Below are positions 1 to 7,389 of a stretch of DNA of 23,660 bases, piece after piece. This DNA comes from Burkholderiaceae bacterium. GTDB lineage: Bacteria; Pseudomonadota; Gammaproteobacteria; Burkholderiales; Burkholderiaceae. The notes beneath the pieces are model-generated. The model made no database searches and was not told where the DNA came from. It saw nothing but the letters and a program-made list of their open reading frames with translations. The stretch spans positions 1 through 23,660 of the forward strand of contig JASLEM010000484.1 in the NCBI GenBank assembly GCA_030151165.1, written 5' to 3'. Within the stretch, counting starts at the first letter, position 1, and the number at the start of each line of letters is the position of its first letter. Position numbers and translations under genes: made by a program.

Positions 1-321
1 GTTGCAGACCTTCTTGGCCGGGCAGCCCATGTTGATGTCGATGATCTGCGCGCCGCGGTCGATGTTGTAGCGCGCGGCGTCGGCCATCATCTCGGCGTCG
101 GTGCCGGCGATCTGCACCGAGATCGGCGCCGTCTCGCCGTCATGGTTGGCGCGGCGCGAGGTCTTGAGCGTGTGCCACAGGTCCTTGCGCGACGTCACCA
201 TCTCGCTGACCGCGTACCCGGCCCCGAGGCGCTTGCACAGCATGCGGAACGGCCGGTCCGTCACCCCGGCCATGGGGGCGACGAACAAGGCATTCGGCAG
301 CTCGAGCGCGCCAATGTGCAT
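1..321 (-). CDS. dusB: tRNA-dihydrouridine synthase B, N-terminal part (runs off the left edge)
   Basis: Reading leftward from an ATG whose complement is at 319-321, 107 codons stay open to base 1. The protein starts MHIGALELPNALFVAPMAGV, continues with TDRPFRMLCKRLGAG and SEMVTSRKDL, and reaches DINMGCPAKKVCN at the window edge. These are hallmarks of the FMN-dependent TIM-barrel Dus family, and the MGCPAKKV form is typical of DusB. Cys100 in MGCP is the expected catalytic acid that protonates the target uridine when tRNA U is reduced to dihydrouridine. About two thirds of the gene (family length near 330-350 residues) lies outside the window. In many proteobacteria dusB is followed by fis, which would lie further left; that cannot be seen here. 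A -10-like TATACT lies about 95 bases upstream on the same strand. No strong Shine-Dalgarno precedes the ATG. Confidence 0.93.
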   Translation of the reverse strand, partial: MHIGALELPNALFVAPMAGVTDRPFRMLCKRLGAGYAVSEMVTSRKDLWHTLKTSRRANHDGETAPISVQIAGTDAEMMADAARYNIDRGAQIIDINMGCPAKKVCN

Positions 322-416
322 GGGGGAGTTCCGGGGGAGAAGCGGGGAGGCTGTGGCGGGCGCGCGACCCCGGCGGCGCGTCGGGACGCGTGCGGGGTGC
401 TGCAAAACGAGGCAGA

Positions 417-422
417 AGTATA
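417..422 (-). promoter_or_regulatory. dusB: Candidate -10 box for dusB
   Basis: On the minus strand these bases read TATACT, one mismatch from TATAAT, in otherwise GC-rich sequence. Transcription would start near 410 and give a leader of about 90 nt before the dusB ATG. I cannot see a convincing -35 hexamer at 16-18 bp, so this is a weak call from the -10 alone. Confidence 0.35.
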
Positions 423-461
423 GCCGCGACCGCCATGCCGGCACCGGCCCAAGGCCATGCG

Positions 462-496
462 GCCGCGGCCGGCGTGACCTTCGGCGCGGCTTTTTT
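462..496 (+). terminator. Intrinsic-terminator-like hairpin in the dusB/yqaA divergent gap
   Basis: GCCGCG (462-467) pairs with CGCGGC (485-490). An inner CCG/CGG extends the stem across one bulged G, and six T residues follow directly (491-496). This is the textbook shape of a Rho-independent terminator on the plus strand. However, no plus-strand gene ends upstream of it; the next plus-strand gene starts at 561. It could end a short unannotated transcript, act as an attenuator in a leader of the downstream gene, or be chance. Confidence 0.45.
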
Positions 497-560
497 CCTG
501 CGCTGTTGTTCAGGCAAGACAGCGCGAAGGGCCGCCCGCCGGCAGCGACAATCGCGCCCC

Positions 561-1076
561 ATGGATGCCTGGTTCGCCGGCGTGCTCGCGTGGCTGTCGC
601 TGCCGCAGTACGGCCTTCTCACGTTGTTCCTCGTCGCGCTCGTCTCCGCGACCTTGCTGCCCATGGGCTCCGAGCCCGCGTTGCTCGGGCTCATCGCGCT
701 GAACCCGTCGCTGTTCTGGTGGGCGATCGTCGTCGCGACGATCGGCAACACGATCGGCGGCGCGATCAGCTACGCGACGGGCTACGGTGCCGAGCGCGTC
801 TACGAGGGCGTCGCGCACAGGCAGCCGCCCGGCCCGGCCAGCCGGCGCGCGATGGCGCTGCTCGAGAAGTGGGGCACGCGCGCCTGCCTGCTCGGCTGGT
901 TGCCGATCGTCGGCGACCCGCTGTGCGCCGTCGCGGGCTGGCTGCGGCTGCCGTTCTGGCCGTGCGTCGGCTACATGCTGGTCGGCAAGGGCGCGCGCTA
1001 CCTCGTGATGACGGGCGCGGTCATGTGGCTCTGGCCCTACCTGCAGCCGACCTGGCACGCGCTGACCGGCCATTGA
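561..1076 (+). CDS. YqaA/DedA-family inner-membrane protein
   Basis: A 171-residue hydrophobic protein of the SNARE-associated/DedA (VTT) superfamily, closest to E. coli YqaA. The signature stretches align in order: SATLLPMGSEPALLG (about residues 31-45), TIGNTIGGAISYATGYGA, and WLPIVGDPLCAVAGWLR followed by VGKGARYL, which matches the YqaA pattern W-P-VGD-LC--AGW-R and GKALRY. Four to five membrane segments are likely. DedA relatives are implicated in membrane homeostasis and lipid transport; YqaA itself has no established substrate. I chose ATG 561 because similarity begins right after it. An in-frame open reading extends back to 390, but it is low-complexity, has no ribosome site and crosses the terminator-like hairpin. 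A GACAAT hexamer at 547-552 lies 8 nt before the ATG, so the message may be nearly leaderless. Confidence 0.8.
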   Translation: MDAWFAGVLAWLSLPQYGLLTLFLVALVSATLLPMGSEPALLGLIALNPSLFWWAIVVATIGNTIGGAISYATGYGAERVYEGVAHRQPPGPASRRAMALLEKWGTRACLLGWLPIVGDPLCAVAGWLRLPFWPCVGYMLVGKGARYLVMTGAVMWLWPYLQPTWHALTGH

Positions 1077-1120
1077 AAAAGGGCATCCGCCTGCACCGCG
1101 AAGCGGTGGTACGGATGCCC
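1076..1120 (-). terminator. Rho-independent terminator of the PEP-CTERM gene
   Basis: GGGCATCCG (1081-1089) and CGGATGCCC (1112-1120) form a perfect 9-bp stem, with an inner CACCGC/GCGGTG stem (1094-1099 with 1103-1108) closed by a GAA loop. On the minus strand the stem is followed by TTTTT (complement of 1076-1080). It lies 34 bases past the PEP-CTERM stop codon and also sits directly after the stop of the opposing YqaA-like gene. Only the minus direction has the T tract. Confidence 0.75.
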
Positions 1121-1154
1121 TCCCGGGAGCAAACCGCCTCGCGGCGGCAGCGGC

Positions 1155-1754
1155 TCAGCGCGACTGGCGGCGGCGGGCGACGAAGCCCAGCAGGCCCAGG
1201 CCGGCCAGCAGCATGGCGGTCGACGAGGCTTCCGGCACGGCGGACGCGACGGCGGTGACGGCGACGTTGTCCAGGCCCCAGTAGTTCGGGTCGTTGCGCA
1301 GCGCGAATTGCAGCGTCGTGCTGCTGCCGGCGCCGGCGACGAAGTCGAAGGTCTCGTGCTGGTAGCCGCCCGATTGCGAACCGATCGACATCAGCGTGTT
1401 GCCGCCGACGGTCACCGAGAAGTCCTGGCCCGACGACGCGCCTTCGTCGACGATGTCGAACGACAGCGCGTACTTGGTGCCCGCGGTGGTGGTGAGCGAC
1501 TGCGACAGGTAGCTGTCGCTGCTGACGGCACCGAAGGAGCCCAGGAAGCTGCCGTCGGTCGGGGCATAGACGCCGACGCCGTAGGCGACGCTGGTGTAGC
1601 CGGTGTTGCCCGCCAGGCTCCAGCCGGAGAAGTCACCGGTCTCGAAGCTGCCGTTGTTCACCAGGTTGATGGCGGCGGGCGGCATCGAGGCCGAGGCGAC
1701 GGCGCAGAGAGCCATCAGGGCCGAACCGACCAGCGCGTGTTTCATCTTGATCAT
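1155..1754 (-). CDS. PEP-CTERM sorting-signal secreted protein
   Basis: This 199-residue protein has an N-terminal signal peptide (MIKMKHALVGSALMALCAVA, then SAS). Its middle section, NLVNNGSFETGDFSGW to NYWGLDNVAV, resembles the galactose-binding-like jelly-roll modules (DUF642/CBM-type) common in these proteins. The C-terminus is a canonical PEP-CTERM signal: VPEASS, a hydrophobic helix LLAGLGLLGFVA, and basic RRRQSR. Exosortase (EpsH/XrtA family) cleaves such signals at the inner membrane, and the family is linked to exopolysaccharide and biofilm or floc formation. No exosortase gene is in the window, so it must lie elsewhere. I chose ATG 1754 because GAAGG on the minus strand sits 6 nt upstream; ATGs at 1760 and 1745 are alternatives. 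The gene is alone between a terminator and a long upstream region, so it is probably monocistronic and separately regulated. Confidence 0.85.
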   Translation of the reverse strand: MIKMKHALVGSALMALCAVASASMPPAAINLVNNGSFETGDFSGWSLAGNTGYTSVAYGVGVYAPTDGSFLGSFGAVSSDSYLSQSLTTTAGTKYALSFDIVDEGASSGQDFSVTVGGNTLMSIGSQSGGYQHETFDFVAGAGSSTTLQFALRNDPNYWGLDNVAVTAVASAVPEASSTAMLLAGLGLLGFVARRRQSR

Positions 1755-1828
1755 CTTCATCCTTCGTTGTTGATGGTCGAGCGCGTTTCGCCGGATGCGC
1801 ACGCACTTCGTGCCGCACGCCGTTCCGT

Positions 1829-1847
1829 GGCGCATCGTCGATGCGCC
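1829..1847. promoter_or_regulatory. Perfect 9+1+9 dyad, candidate operator
   Basis: GGCGCATCG, one T, then CGATGCGCC: a perfect inverted repeat 75 bp upstream of the PEP-CTERM start. The one-base centre favours a dimeric-protein site over an RNA hairpin. No binding protein can be named. Confidence 0.35.
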
Positions 1848-1909
1848 CCTCCTTCCCGGCCGTGGGCGTCGTCGCCAAGGGGCGGCGACGAACGGTGTCC
1901 AGTTTCGGT

Positions 1910-1926
1910 AGTTACAGCCGGTAACT
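1910..1926. promoter_or_regulatory. AGTTAC-N5-GTAACT dyad, candidate operator
   Basis: AGTTAC (1910-1915) and GTAACT (1921-1926) are exact inverted repeats separated by AGCCG. This AT-rich patch stands out from the GC-rich surroundings about 155 bp upstream of the PEP-CTERM gene and 190 bp upstream of the M32 gene. Either could be the target. Confidence 0.35.
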
Positions 1927-2117
1927 CAAGGCCGAGCAGGCGACGAGGCATCGCTTCAGCGGTCATTTGTCACGCAGGCGGCGTCCGAGACGCGCCGCCG
2001 CCCGGGCACAAACACGGACACCCTCTTGCGGCGGACGCGCCAGAATGTCAGCTCGACGCTGCGCCGCATGGCGCGCGGCGGCGAGCCACAACAAGACGAG
2101 ACATCCAGGGAAGCGCC

Positions 2118-3629
2118 ATGTCAACCACGACCGAACATCACTCCGCCACCCCGGGCTACGACGCCCTCGCCGCGACCTGGTTGCGGCTCTACCGGCTCGG
2201 CCACCTGCAAAGCATGGCGAGCTGGGACCAGGCCGCCAACATGCCGCCCAAGGGCAACGAGGCGCGCGGCCAGGCGCTCGCCGAGATCGCGATGCTGACC
2301 CACGGCATGCGCACCGACCCGCGGCTGCAGGCCGACCTCGCCCGCGCCAAGGCCGAGCCGCTGACCCCCGAGCAGCACGCCAACCTGCGCGAGATCGAGC
2401 GCGACTGGTTCCGCTCGAACGCGCTGCCGGCGGAGCTGGTCGAGCGCCGCGCGCTCGCGACCTCGCGCTGCGAATACGCGTGGCGCACGCAGCGCAAGGA
2501 GAACGACTGGGCCGGCTTCGCCGCGAACCTGAAGGGCGTGCTCGAGGTCGCGCGCGAGGAAGCGAAGCACCTGTCGGCGCGCAGCGGGCTGGGGCTGTAC
2601 GACGCGCTGGTCAACCGTTACGAGCCGGGCATGCGCTGCGAGACGCTCGACCGCGTCTTCGGCGAGGTCAAGGCCTGGCTGCCCGGCCTGATCGCGCAGA
2701 TCACGCGCAAGCAGGCCGACGAGCCAACGCTGGTGCCCGCCGGCCCGTTCGACCGCGCCGCGCAGCGCCGGCTGTGCGAGCAGGTGATGCACCTGCTGAA
2801 GTTCGACTTCGACGGCGGCCGGCTGGACGTCAGCTCGCACCCGTTCTCGGGCGGCGTGCCGGAGGACGTCCGCCTGACCACGCGTTTCCGCGACGACGAG
2901 TTCGTGCAGAGCCTGATGGGCACGATCCACGAGACCGGCCACGGCCGCTACGAGCAGAACCTGCCGCGCGAGCTGCTCGGCCAGCCGGTGGCCGAGGCGC
3001 GCTCGATGGGCATCCACGAGAGCCAGAGCCTGTCGTTCGAGATGCAGATCGGCTGCCACCCCGGCTTCGTCGCGCAGATCGCGCCGCTCGTGCGCGCCGC
3101 GTTCGGCGACCAGCCCGCGCTCGAGACGTCCAACCTGCAGCGCGTGCTCACGCGCGTGCAACCGAGCTTCATCCGCGTCGACGCCGACGAGGTCACCTAC
3201 GCGGCGCACGTCATCCTGCGCTACGAGATCGAGCGCGGCCTGATCGAAGGACGCTACGAGGTCGACGACATCCCCGCGCTGTGGGACGAGAAGATGATGG
3301 CGCTGCTGGGCGTCGACACCCGCGGCAACTTCCGCGACGGCCCGATGCAGGACGTCCACTGGCCCGAAGGCCTGTTCGGCTACTTCGCCTGCTACTCGCT
3401 CGGCGCGATGTACGCCGCGCAGTGGTTCGCGACGATGCGCCGCACGATGCCCACGCTCGACGCCGACATCGCCGCCGGCAACCTCGGCCCGATCTTCGAC
3501 TGGCTGCGCGAGAACATCTGGCTGCAGGGCAGCCGCTGGACCACCGACGAGCTCAGCGTGCGCGCGTCGGGCGAGACGCTGAACCCGGCGTATTTCAAGG
3601 CGCACCTGGAGCGGCGCTACCTCGGTTGA
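2118..3629 (+). CDS. M32-family metallocarboxypeptidase (carboxypeptidase Taq type)
   Basis: A 503-residue cytoplasmic zinc carboxypeptidase that removes C-terminal amino acids from peptides; the length matches the M32 family (about 500). The zinc motif HETGH is at residues 271-275, with Glu272 as the general base. The family-specific HESQS follows at 300-304, where Glu301 is the expected third zinc ligand. Other family landmarks are SMASWDQAANMPPKG near the N-terminus, HPFSGG ahead of the zinc site, and GYFACYSLGAMYAAQ near the C-terminus. The ATG at 2118 has a good ribosome site (AGGGA, 6-nt spacing) and no signal peptide. The likely role is peptide turnover. An MFS gene follows after 63 bases on the same strand, so they may be co-transcribed, although that gene has its own -10-like sequence. 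Confidence 0.93.
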   Translation: MSTTTEHHSATPGYDALAATWLRLYRLGHLQSMASWDQAANMPPKGNEARGQALAEIAMLTHGMRTDPRLQADLARAKAEPLTPEQHANLREIERDWFRSNALPAELVERRALATSRCEYAWRTQRKENDWAGFAANLKGVLEVAREEAKHLSARSGLGLYDALVNRYEPGMRCETLDRVFGEVKAWLPGLIAQITRKQADEPTLVPAGPFDRAAQRRLCEQVMHLLKFDFDGGRLDVSSHPFSGGVPEDVRLTTRFRDDEFVQSLMGTIHETGHGRYEQNLPRELLGQPVAEARSMGIHESQSLSFEMQIGCHPGFVAQIAPLVRAAFGDQPALETSNLQRVLTRVQPSFIRVDADEVTYAAHVILRYEIERGLIEGRYEVDDIPALWDEKMMALLGVDTRGNFRDGPMQDVHWPEGLFGYFACYSLGAMYAAQWFATMRRTMPTLDADIAAGNLGPIFDWLRENIWLQGSRWTTDELSVRASGETLNPAYFKAHLERRYLG

Positions 3630-3692
3630 GGCGAGGGGGAGGCGCCGGCGACGGCGTCCGGCGAGCTCGGCGCGGTATCCTCGCGGGCTCCC

Positions 3693-4973
3693 ATGCGCCT
3701 GCCGTTCCTCGACCGTTTCGCCGCCCTCGGCGCCTCCTTCCGCTGGTTGCTCGCGAGCGACGCGCTGACGCTGCTCGCGCTGATGGTCGGGCAGGTCGCG
3801 CTGCCGTGGTGGATCGCGAGCGCGGGCGGGGCGCACGACCTCGCGCTGTACAGCATCGTGACCTCGGGCTTCGCGATCGTCGCGATGCCGCTGATGTCGC
3901 CGCTCGGCGATCGCATCCCGAAGCGGCGGCTGATCCGCGGGGCGCTGGTGGCGTTCGCGCTGGCGTCGGCCGGCGTCGCCACGCTGGCGAACCTGGGCCA
4001 CTACGACCTGCACGTGCTGATCGCGCTCGGCGCGGTGCCGGTGCTCGCGATGGCCGCGCAGATCCCGTCCGTCAGCAGCTTCGTGACCGAGCTCGTGCCG
4101 CCGGCCGGCCTGTCGCGCGCGCTCGGGCTGCAGCAGAGCGCGCAGGCGACCGGGCGCATGGTCGGGCCGGCGATCGGCGGCGCCGTGCTGGCCGCGGCGG
4201 GCACGGCGATCGCGCTGTGGCTCAACGCGGCGCTGCTGATGGCGGCGTGGGTCACCGCGCGCAAGCTGCCGCCGGGCGTGCCGCCCGTGCGCGACGCGCG
4301 GTCGTGGCGCGCCGACCTGCTGGCCGGCCTGCGCGCCAACTGGCGCATCCCGCTCGAGCGCGGCTGGATCCTCACCAACTTCCTGTCGTGGATCTTCCTG
4401 TTCCCGACCTTCACGATGCTCGTGCCGCTGAAAGTGCAGTCGCTCGGCCTGTCGGGCGCGTGGCTCGGGCTGTGCGAGGGCGGGCTGTCGCTGGGCATCC
4501 TGCTCGGCTCGCTGGGGCTCTCGGCGTGGTTCATCGCGCGCTTCGGCCGCTTCCACGTGCGCGTCGGCGCCGCCGCCGTCCAGGGCGTCGCGCTCGGCAT
4601 GGCGGGCATGACGACGAGCGGCCCGTGGCTCGTCGCGGGCTTCGTCGTGGCCGGCTGCATGAACTCGGCGATGGTGCTCGTGGGCCTCACGCATCGCATG
4701 CTCGCGCGCCCGCAGGCGTTTCGCGCGCGCATGGTCGCGGTCTCGGTGACCACGACCCACATCGCCGGCATGATCGGCCCCGCGCTCGCCGGCATCGCGC
4801 TGCTGCACGCCGGCGTCGCGACGGTGTTCATGGGCTTCGGGCTGACCGGCGCGCTGTTCGCGCTGGGCCTCGCCGCCGTGCCGGGCTTCCGCGCGTTCAT
4901 GGCGCTCGACCACGAGGCCGTCGCGAACTTCTACGAGCGCAAGTTCCCGCACGCGTTCCGGGACGCGGGCTGA
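3693..4973 (+). CDS. MFS transporter (EntS/MFS_3-like)
   Basis: A 426-residue protein with about 12 predicted hydrophobic helices. The loop after helix 2 carries a recognisable MFS motif A, SPLGDRIPKRRLIRG (about residues 70-84). The pattern resembles the MFS_3/EntS branch (transmembrane secretion effector), which exports small molecules by proton antiport. RALGLQQSAQATGRMVGPAIGG fits the helix 4-5 region of that branch. The substrate cannot be deduced. ATG 3693 begins just before the first hydrophobic helix. There is no Shine-Dalgarno, but TATCCT at 3676-3681 lies 11 nt upstream, so a very short leader is possible. The gene converges on the phospholipase gene with 25 bases between stops. Confidence 0.82.
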   Translation: MRLPFLDRFAALGASFRWLLASDALTLLALMVGQVALPWWIASAGGAHDLALYSIVTSGFAIVAMPLMSPLGDRIPKRRLIRGALVAFALASAGVATLANLGHYDLHVLIALGAVPVLAMAAQIPSVSSFVTELVPPAGLSRALGLQQSAQATGRMVGPAIGGAVLAAAGTAIALWLNAALLMAAWVTARKLPPGVPPVRDARSWRADLLAGLRANWRIPLERGWILTNFLSWIFLFPTFTMLVPLKVQSLGLSGAWLGLCEGGLSLGILLGSLGLSAWFIARFGRFHVRVGAAAVQGVALGMAGMTTSGPWLVAGFVVAGCMNSAMVLVGLTHRMLARPQAFRARMVAVSVTTTHIAGMIGPALAGIALLHAGVATVFMGFGLTGALFALGLAAVPGFRAFMALDHEAVANFYERKFPHAFRDAG

Positions 4974-4998
4974 CCCGGCCCGACCGCGCGTCGGCCGC

Positions 4999-6270
4999 TC
5001 AGGCCGCGGCCATCGACGACTCGAGCTCGTCGAGCACGCCGCCCAGCCGGCGCAACGCGCCGCCGAGCCGGCGGGGCGAGACGTCGCGCCAGGCCGGCGC
5101 GGTGCGCGGCGTGTAGGTGACGAGGCGGCGCGACGCGTCGTCGAGCGTCTTGTCGTCGATCGCGATGCCGTGCGGGTCGAGCAGCGCGCGCAGGGCCTTG
5201 CGCCGCGTGCGCAGGTTGGTACGCGTCGACTGGTACGCGTGCTCGGCGAGCTGGCGCCGCGCCGAATAGCCGAAGGTGTTGGCGCCGAACATCTCCGGGT
5301 CGCGGTGGTCGGGCTCGAAGAGCGCGATGTCGACGCCGGGATGGCTCAGGCCGTAACCCTTCAGCCCGAGCTCGAGCCGCGAGTGGATCAGCGAGCGGAA
5401 GCTCTGGCTCGCGACCAGCGGCAGGCCGCCCTGCACGAGCTTCGGGATGCGCGCGGCGCCGAGCCGCACGTCGTGCGTCGGCGCGTGGCTCGAGTCGAAC
5501 GGGACGAGCGGGTTCAGGCAGACGAGCAGGTCGACGCCCTGGTCGAGCAGCGCGCGCGCGTGCACGGTCTTCTTCAGCGCGCCGTCGACGTAGTGGCGCC
5601 CGCCGATGCGCACCGGCGGATACAGGCCGGGCAGCGCGGCGCTGGCCGTGACGGCGCGCGAGATCGGCACGTCGTCCCAGCCGGGCAGGCCGAACGGCGC
5701 GACGGCGCCGGTGTCGAGGTCGGTGGCCACGAGCACCAGCGGGCGGCGCAGCTGGCGGAAGTCGTCGGTGCGGCCGCGCGCCGAGAACACCTGGTGCATG
5801 TGCGCCTCGATCGACGCGTTGCTGAACACGCCGGTGGGCAGCGCGCGGCCGAGGCGCTCGACGACCTCCACGCCCGACGCCGTGCCGAGCGCGACCCGCC
5901 ACGCCGCCTGCGCGACGAGCTTCGGCAACATCTTCAGCCGCGTCGCGTACTCGCCCCACGCGGGATGCACGAAGATCGACGGCGGGATCAGGTCGTCGGC
6001 GCCGCCGTCGTCCTCGATGAAGGCCATGCACATCTGGCGCGGCGTCATCCCGTTCGCGAGGCCGGCCGCGATGAAGCCGCCCGCGGAGATGCCGACGTAG
6101 CCATCCATGCGCGTGAAGTCGACGCCGACCAGCACCTCCTCGAGCGCGCACAACGCGCCGATCTCCCAGATGCCGCCCAGCGGCCCGCCGCCGGCGAGCG
6201 CGAGGCCCACGCGCGTGTCCTTGCGTCGGGCGGCGCGGGAAGGCGAGGTCGGGGCGGCGTTCTGGGTCAT
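4999..6270 (-). CDS. Patatin-like phospholipase
   Basis: A 423-residue patatin-fold lipid acyl hydrolase. All catalytic elements are present: the oxyanion-hole glycines GGGPLGG (27-33), the nucleophile elbow GISAG with Ser62, and the dyad aspartate in YVDGA (Asp229). SAALPGLYPPVRIGGRHYVDG is the typical stretch before the dyad aspartate. No signal peptide is seen (the start is MTQNAAPTSPSRAARRKD), so action is cytosolic or at the inner face of the membrane. The C-terminal 120 residues, rich in Arg and ending in LDELESSMAAA, are not recognised. ATG 6270 was chosen because the core begins soon after; an in-frame ATG at 6312 is possible. The phasin gene is upstream on the same strand but separated by a terminator. 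Membrane-phospholipid or storage-lipid hydrolysis are both plausible. Confidence 0.87.
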   Translation of the reverse strand: MTQNAAPTSPSRAARRKDTRVGLALAGGGPLGGIWEIGALCALEEVLVGVDFTRMDGYVGISAGGFIAAGLANGMTPRQMCMAFIEDDGGADDLIPPSIFVHPAWGEYATRLKMLPKLVAQAAWRVALGTASGVEVVERLGRALPTGVFSNASIEAHMHQVFSARGRTDDFRQLRRPLVLVATDLDTGAVAPFGLPGWDDVPISRAVTASAALPGLYPPVRIGGRHYVDGALKKTVHARALLDQGVDLLVCLNPLVPFDSSHAPTHDVRLGAARIPKLVQGGLPLVASQSFRSLIHSRLELGLKGYGLSHPGVDIALFEPDHRDPEMFGANTFGYSARRQLAEHAYQSTRTNLRTRRKALRALLDPHGIAIDDKTLDDASRRLVTYTPRTAPAWRDVSPRRLGGALRRLGGVLDELESSMAAA

Positions 6271-6363
6271 GGCGGGGTCGCAGGTCGGCAGGCGCGGGCG
6301 AGGATGCCGCATGCGCGGATCGGCAGGCGATGTGCCCGGCGATTGGAGGTGCGCCTCCAGAAA

Positions 6364-6398
6364 CGGCGAAGGCGCCAGCGGGTCGGCTGGCGCCTTCG
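6364..6398 (-). terminator. Terminator downstream of the phasin gene
   Basis: CGAAGGCGCCAG (6367-6378) and CTGGCGCCTTCG (6387-6398) form a perfect 12-bp stem with an 8-base loop. On the minus strand the stem is followed by CCG and then TTT (complement of 6361-6363). It sits about 50 bases after the phasin stop codon and separates it from the phospholipase gene. The T tract is short, so termination may be partial. Confidence 0.6.
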
Positions 6399-6445
6399 AG
6401 GTCTAATGGCTCACTGCGTCGGAAAAGGATTCCGGCGCGGTGTCG

Positions 6446-7078
6446 TCACGCGGCCGGGGTCGACGTGTCGGCGGCCGGCGCGGCCTTGCGGGCGGCGGCG
6501 CGCTTGGCGGCCGGCTTCGCGGCGCCGTTGGCGGCGGTCTTGGTCGCGGCCTTCTTCGCCGGGGCCTTGGCGGCCGCGGTCTTCTTCGTCGCGGCCTTCT
6601 TCGCCGGCGCCTTGGCAGCGGCCTTGGCCGGCGCCGCGGCCTTCGGCGACTTCGACAGCTTCGCGACGGCGGCGCTCAGCTCCTCGACGCGGCGCGTCAG
6701 CTCGGCGACGTCCTTGGCGGTCGGCACGCCCAGCTTGCCCAGCGCCTTGGCGGTGCGCTCCTCGAAGATGTTCTCGAGCTTGTCCCACGACGCGCCGGCC
6801 TTGCTGGTGACTTCCGAGGCCATCGAGCTCATCTTGCCGGTGACGTCGCCCAGCTTTTCTTCCGCAACGGCCTGCGTCTTGCGCTGCAGGCTCACGCCTT
6901 CCTTGACCAGCGCGTCGAACACCTTGCCGCCTTCGGCCTGCGCCTTGGCGAACGCGCCCATGCCGGCCAGCCAGATCTGCTGGGCCGAGTCCTTGACGGA
7001 GCTGGCGAGCGCGCTGTCGAACATGCCGGCGGGCGAGGCGGCCTTCTTGGCGGCGATCTTGGAGAGCTTCTTGACCAT
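6446..7078 (-). CDS. PHA granule-associated phasin (PhaF/PhaI type) with histone-like Lys/Ala tail
   Basis: A 210-residue protein. The N-terminal half contains IWLAGMGAFAKAQAEGGKVF and then DALVKEGVSLQRKTQ, the pattern of the PhaI/PhaF phasin family that coats polyhydroxyalkanoate granules. A heptad-like helix follows (VAELTRRVEELSAAVAKLS, about 122-140). From about residue 145 the chain is almost only Ala, Lys and Pro, with KAPAKKAAT repeated twice, resembling histone H1 and the DNA-binding tail of Pseudomonas PhaF, which tethers granules to the nucleoid. ATG 7078 has a strong ribosome site (AAAGGA, about 6-nt spacing on the minus strand). It diverges from a fatty acyl-CoA reductase, which supports a lipid-storage role. 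No PHA synthase is in the window. The GC-rich repeats explain several long spurious frames on the other strand. Confidence 0.85.
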   Translation of the reverse strand: MVKKLSKIAAKKAASPAGMFDSALASSVKDSAQQIWLAGMGAFAKAQAEGGKVFDALVKEGVSLQRKTQAVAEEKLGDVTGKMSSMASEVTSKAGASWDKLENIFEERTAKALGKLGVPTAKDVAELTRRVEELSAAVAKLSKSPKAAAPAKAAAKAPAKKAATKKTAAAKAPAKKAATKTAANGAAKPAAKRAAARKAAPAADTSTPAA

Positions 7079-7389
7079 GACAATTCCTTTTGCTTGAGCG
7101 TGAGACGCGGTTCGTGCGGTGGGCACTCCCGGGCGGCTTGCCGCGGCCTGTTGCCGAGGCCGGCGCGGATGCCGTGGACGTCAGGGTGACCGAGACTGGA
7201 ATATAGGCGCGGCCCGTGGAGCGCGCAGCCTAATTCCTTAGGGTGTCCGCTCTATCGCCGGCGCGCGCCGCCACCCCGGCCGACCCGGTGTTGCACCCGC
7301 ACAAACACGTGTTCGGCGCGCGGCCCGCGTGTCCCACAATCGGCGTCGGACGATCCGAAAACAGACCCAGGCATCTGAGGAGACACGGC
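7079..7389. other. 311-bp divergent intergenic region between phasin and acyl-CoA reductase
   Basis: No gene is seen. The phasin side has a -10-like TATATT (complement of 7200-7205), giving a leader of about 115 nt. The reductase side has CACAAT at 7335-7340 with TTCGGC (7312-7317) 17 bp upstream as a weak -35, and GAGGAGA at about 7377-7383 as ribosome site. A perfect 10-bp palindrome, AACACGTGTT, lies at 7304-7313 and overlaps that -35. The rest is plain GC-rich sequence. Confidence 0.5.
7304..7313. promoter_or_regulatory. AACACGTGTT palindrome, candidate operator
   Basis: A perfect 10-bp palindrome overlapping the candidate -35 of the acyl-CoA reductase promoter, where a bound repressor would block RNA polymerase. 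Short palindromes also arise by chance. Confidence 0.3.

Larger units (their letters stand above)
1755..2117. other. 363-bp divergent intergenic region between the PEP-CTERM and M32 peptidase genes
   Basis: No convincing gene lies here. It holds the Shine-Dalgarno sites of both flanking genes (GAAGG at 1761-1765 on the minus strand; AGGGA at 2107-2111 on the plus strand), a perfect 19-base dyad at 1829-1847 and a second dyad at 1910-1926. The length and two palindromes suggest regulated transcription of the PEP-CTERM gene, but no promoter hexamer pair is clear. Confidence 0.6.

Noticed and set aside
1797..1822. Sigma-54 promoter for the PEP-CTERM gene (minus strand CGGCACG...GTGC)
   Set aside because: The -24 half looks right, but the required GC of the -12 element is not at the correct spacing.
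1967..5116. A 1049-codon plus-strand open frame over the M32 and MFS genes, and a 943-codon minus-strand frame (2121-4952)
   Set aside because: Both are Arg/Ala/Pro-rich low-complexity readings produced by GC-rich third positions. The M32 and MFS frames have clear family motifs and own the region.
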